Shown one piece after another: positions 62,501-64,000 of a stretch of DNA of 64,000 nt (positions are counted from its first letter, which is position 1; every line of letters begins with the position of its first letter). Source of the stretch: Opitutaceae bacterium. Its GTDB lineage: Bacteria; Verrucomicrobiota; Verrucomicrobiia; Opitutales; Opitutaceae. Location of the stretch: contig JAGOJU010000008.1 of NCBI GenBank assembly GCA_017994935.1, forward strand, positions 1-64,000. The letters are read 5' to 3'. The position numbers and the translations under genes were made by a program. The notes below the pieces were generated by a model. That model did not search any database. It worked only from the letters and a program-made list of their open reading frames with translations, and was not told where the DNA came from.

Positions 62501-64000
62501 AGCCCTGATCAATGGTCAGATCCTCTCGCAGTTGACGTTGACGGCGCTCAAGCTGGCTGATTCTGGAAACTACACTGTCAAGGTGACCAATATCGCGGGA
62601 TCGGCGACCAGCGCGCCTGCGCAGTTGACGGTGCTGTCTCCGCCGGCGATCGTGACGCAGCCGGCGGACAAGCTGGTTGCCGCGGGCACCACCGTGGAGT
62701 TTTCAGTGGTTGCGGCGGGGAGTCCCCCCCTGACGTATCAATGGCTCAAGAACGGCACCGCCATGGTCGGATCCACGAACCAGACACTCGTGTTGAGCAA
62801 CGTCTCTTCGGCGAATGACGGGGACTATACCGTGCTTGTCTCGAATGCAGTGGGAAGTGTGACGAGCAATGCAGCGAATCTTGAGGTGCTGCAGGCGCCG
62901 ACGATACTCCAGCAGCCGGCGTCACAGACAGTGCTCGCGGGTCGCACGATCATCCTGGACGTGGCGGTCGGGGGCTCGGTGCCGTATACGTTTGCGTGGT
63001 ACAAGGACGGCGTGCTCCTTCCGAATGAAACGCTGCCCAGCCTGAGATTCACAATCATAAGGATGGAGGACTCGGGCACCTACACTTTCAAGGTCAGCAA
63101 TGTGGTGGGATCGGCAACGACCACGCCGATCGTTCTGCGAGTGGTGTCTCCTCCTGTGGTGACACGCCAGCCTGCCACTCTGGCGCTGCGTGTTGGGGGA
63201 ACGGCGACGTTTTCGGTGGAGGTGAGCGGGACCGCGCCCTTCACCTACCAATGGCAGAAGGATTACGGAAACATTCCCGGCGCGACAAATTCACAGTGGG
63301 TGATTCCGTCCGTGGGACAGCAGGATGTCGGAACCTACACCGTGATTGTCACGAATGAAGTTGGAAATGTGCGAAGCCAGGAAGCGTACCTCGCAATCGT
63401 GCCGACACCGAGGATCACCCTGCAGCCCCAGAGCATGACCGTCGCGCAGGGGAGTCCCGCGTTCCTGGAGGTCACGACTCCTGATGAGCCGTCGACGTTG
63501 TCCTACCGATGGTGGCGCAACGGCGAACTCGTGGCGGGAGCCAATCTGCCGAGGCTGGATCTGGCATCGGTTCAGTCCGCCCAGGTTGGAATCTATCAGG
63601 TGGAGCTCACGAATTCCGGGGGGACAACGTTGAGCCGTCCTGCGATCGTCGGCATGACCATCCCCACAAAGACGGCCGGTACGGTGGGGACGCGCCCCGA
63701 GTGGCAAAACATCGTGCACGGCAATGGAAACGTGTACGATCAGCATGTATTGGAGGGAGCGGCTGGCTCGCTGACCGCAGATGCCGGACAGATTTCGCGG
63801 ATATCCTTCATCGATGCGCAGGGTGATATTGTGCAGGTGGAGATGTCGGGTCAGGGGACGCTTTCCCTCGCGCTCGCGAATGCCTCGGGCCCGGCTGAAG
63901 CCGCTTTGTACAACCAGCCGGGAGTGCTGTACATGAAGGGACAGGCAACGCTCGTGCTCACAAATTCCAACGAAAACACCCATGTCGCGGTCTTCTCGGT
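59541..64000 (+). CDS. Large secreted subtilisin-like serine protease with LamG and Ig-like repeats (partial, runs off the right edge)
   Basis: The frame opens with GTG at 59541 (a TTG at 59529 is the only alternative; an in-frame TAG lies at 59526) and stays open to the window edge, giving at least 1486 residues. Order: signal/anchor segment (about 8-22), a pro-region of about 200 residues, then the S8 catalytic domain with Asp254 (VATIDSGI), His308 (NGHGTHVAG) and Ser472 (DGTSMAAPM). After that come a beta-rich region, a LamG/concanavalin-like domain (about 640-850), and at least five Ig-like domains of about 84 residues each (from about 950). All triad residues are present. Probably a secreted polymer-degrading protease. 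The C-terminus is not in the window. Confidence 0.9.
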   Translation, partial: MNHRLRWSWIALLVIAIAGAWVATRRGHDRAAVQHASVAPERPESLHQPAASPPEEKGVPAVLGKIDDAARKTAGARSGVVSRRFPGGKVREERLEALGPGRERWCQWIETDAPFPNVRADLVFQTKDGAVSLVEETYYLADSVLVERPADLSPGEFAERLERLGLKPVAQYGFSPAVRVLVPQPLHLDSVPETLLRVSTGEPAWKALPDHLAFSDSKPNDYDARGLWSLEKVGAPSAWEVTTGSSSVIVATIDSGISVNHPDLAANIWLNPGESGNGRDDDANGLVDDLRGWDFADNDNDPADQNGHGTHVAGIIGAVGNNATGITGVAQRVKLIGLRAGNSSLATSAIIQALDYLTNLKLRGVPIVAVNNSYTSSFPNTLQRESIVRARDADILFVAAAGNDGRDIDNTGLLYPVGFGLSNIVGVASSNLNDSLSDFSNWGLSSVHLAAPGTGILSTIPGNLYGVKDGTSMAAPMVAGAAALLRAAEPALGATQLRARLISSVKALPGFSNRVVSGGRLNLQRLVNPTAMTPAITAPLPTAELYAIDSIVQSVVLEARGAKLLAGEEQGEIPVTWAKVSGPGSVFFAPLANNRVSVSFSLAGLYRLMASASSGGLDAKLYRNVLVGTSLTVNPSQLLAQWNFDETSGEPQDSSGQGRHGVLLDGATRDSGPNGDGALRFNGSVSAMKFSAPGPNQVTLAGWIRMDSRGNSVFPRLLHFPAYYLFPGMDSYPNSDANIGTVKFLANWSGVDGVWYSPRNIVAEGAWYHLAATYDGTKGTRELPRLYLDGKELDVAAQAGAEGTIDLTTGDGYLGNNAERTRALQGRLSDVRIYGRQLGGEEIALLAKAGTLESLKAWEVYVKSVSATQSVVGLRLPDGRLPSASMSAVWQKISGPGAPTIISTNNTEATLGFTQNGPHTVTVDLFENDAMVRREVAITLPGSAANPVAPGFVRAPASRVAAVGASITLDSEATGTPPLSFQWFHDGALINGQILSQLTLTALKLADSGNYTVKVTNIAGSATSAPAQLTVLSPPAIVTQPADKLVAAGTTVEFSVVAAGSPPLTYQWLKNGTAMVGSTNQTLVLSNVSSANDGDYTVLVSNAVGSVTSNAANLEVLQAPTILQQPASQTVLAGRTIILDVAVGGSVPYTFAWYKDGVLLPNETLPSLRFTIIRMEDSGTYTFKVSNVVGSATTTPIVLRVVSPPVVTRQPATLALRVGGTATFSVEVSGTAPFTYQWQKDYGNIPGATNSQWVIPSVGQQDVGTYTVIVTNEVGNVRSQEAYLAIVPTPRITLQPQSMTVAQGSPAFLEVTTPDEPSTLSYRWWRNGELVAGANLPRLDLASVQSAQVGIYQVELTNSGGTTLSRPAIVGMTIPTKTAGTVGTRPEWQNIVHGNGNVYDQHVLEGAAGSLTADAGQISRISFIDAQGDIVQVEMSGQGTLSLALANASGPAEAALYNQPGVLYMKGQATLVLTNSNENTHVAVFS

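Noticed and set aside
1..64000. CRISPR arrays, rRNA or ordinary tRNA genes
   Set aside because: No regular spacer-repeat array was seen, and the only T-arm plus CCA signature belongs to the tmRNA at 22962-23315.

Overview
The window looks like chromosomal DNA from a member of the Verrucomicrobia, most probably the Opitutaceae. This is inferred from gene content, not from a marker-gene search. The DNA is GC-rich. It carries Sec-exported proteins with the tandem 'LxNxSTRG...GPSLG...' repeat typical of Opitutaceae, a subtilase with Ig-like repeats, TonB-dependent receptors (TBDTs) with an N-terminal STN signalling domain, FecR/ECF sigma pairs, and the long form of PurF.

Layout. 0.25-0.79 kb: a Phd/RelE-type toxin-antitoxin pair. 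1.0-20.1 kb, all on the minus strand: three consecutive cell-surface-signalling cassettes, each read as ECF sigma, then FecR anti-sigma, then STN-TBDT. The first two are followed by one or two exported TlpA-like thioredoxins. Cassettes A (1.0-7.0 kb) and B (7.1-14.5 kb) share an exactly identical 1303-bp block covering all of fecR and most of the sigma gene. Cassette C (14.7-20.0 kb) is diverged. Two-block ECF-type promoters (CGTCTA or CGTCTT preceded at 16 nt by a conserved upstream block) can be read in front of all three receptors and in front of sigma gene C.

20.4-30.3 kb: a secreted repeat protein, a tmRNA gene (ssrA), a GH42 beta-galactosidase, a small membrane protein, an outer-membrane barrel protein, a lysophospholipid acyltransferase-like gene, an SDR epimerase, and ybaB-recR. 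30.4-40.3 kb is housekeeping: ilvB, a YmdB-type phosphodiesterase, sodA with a clear terminator, tadA, infA, a tyrosine recombinase, purF-purM, and a DEAD-box helicase.

40.7-46.4 kb is accessory DNA: a transporter-nitrilase operon, IS481-family transposase remnants with recognisable element ends, a secreted nitrilase-superfamily protein, and a REP-like inverted repeat. 46.4-64 kb: a DbpA/CsdA-like helicase, a DHFR-like reductase, gmd-fcl (GDP-L-fucose synthesis), an M48 peptidase, an exported EEP-family hydrolase, an IPT/TIG lipoprotein, hemW with a lipoprotein and an M23 peptidase, a SNF2 helicase, and a large subtilase that runs off the right edge.

How the genes work together: in each cassette the receptor's STN domain should contact the periplasmic part of FecR, which releases the ECF sigma to transcribe the receptor and, in cassette C, its own gene. 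The most interesting feature is that two receptors with clearly different plug and barrel sequences use an identical FecR and nearly identical STN and sigma, and both are coupled to thioredoxins. That suggests one shared regulatory circuit serving two ligands, possibly with redox processing of what is imported. The ligand and the redox role are inference.
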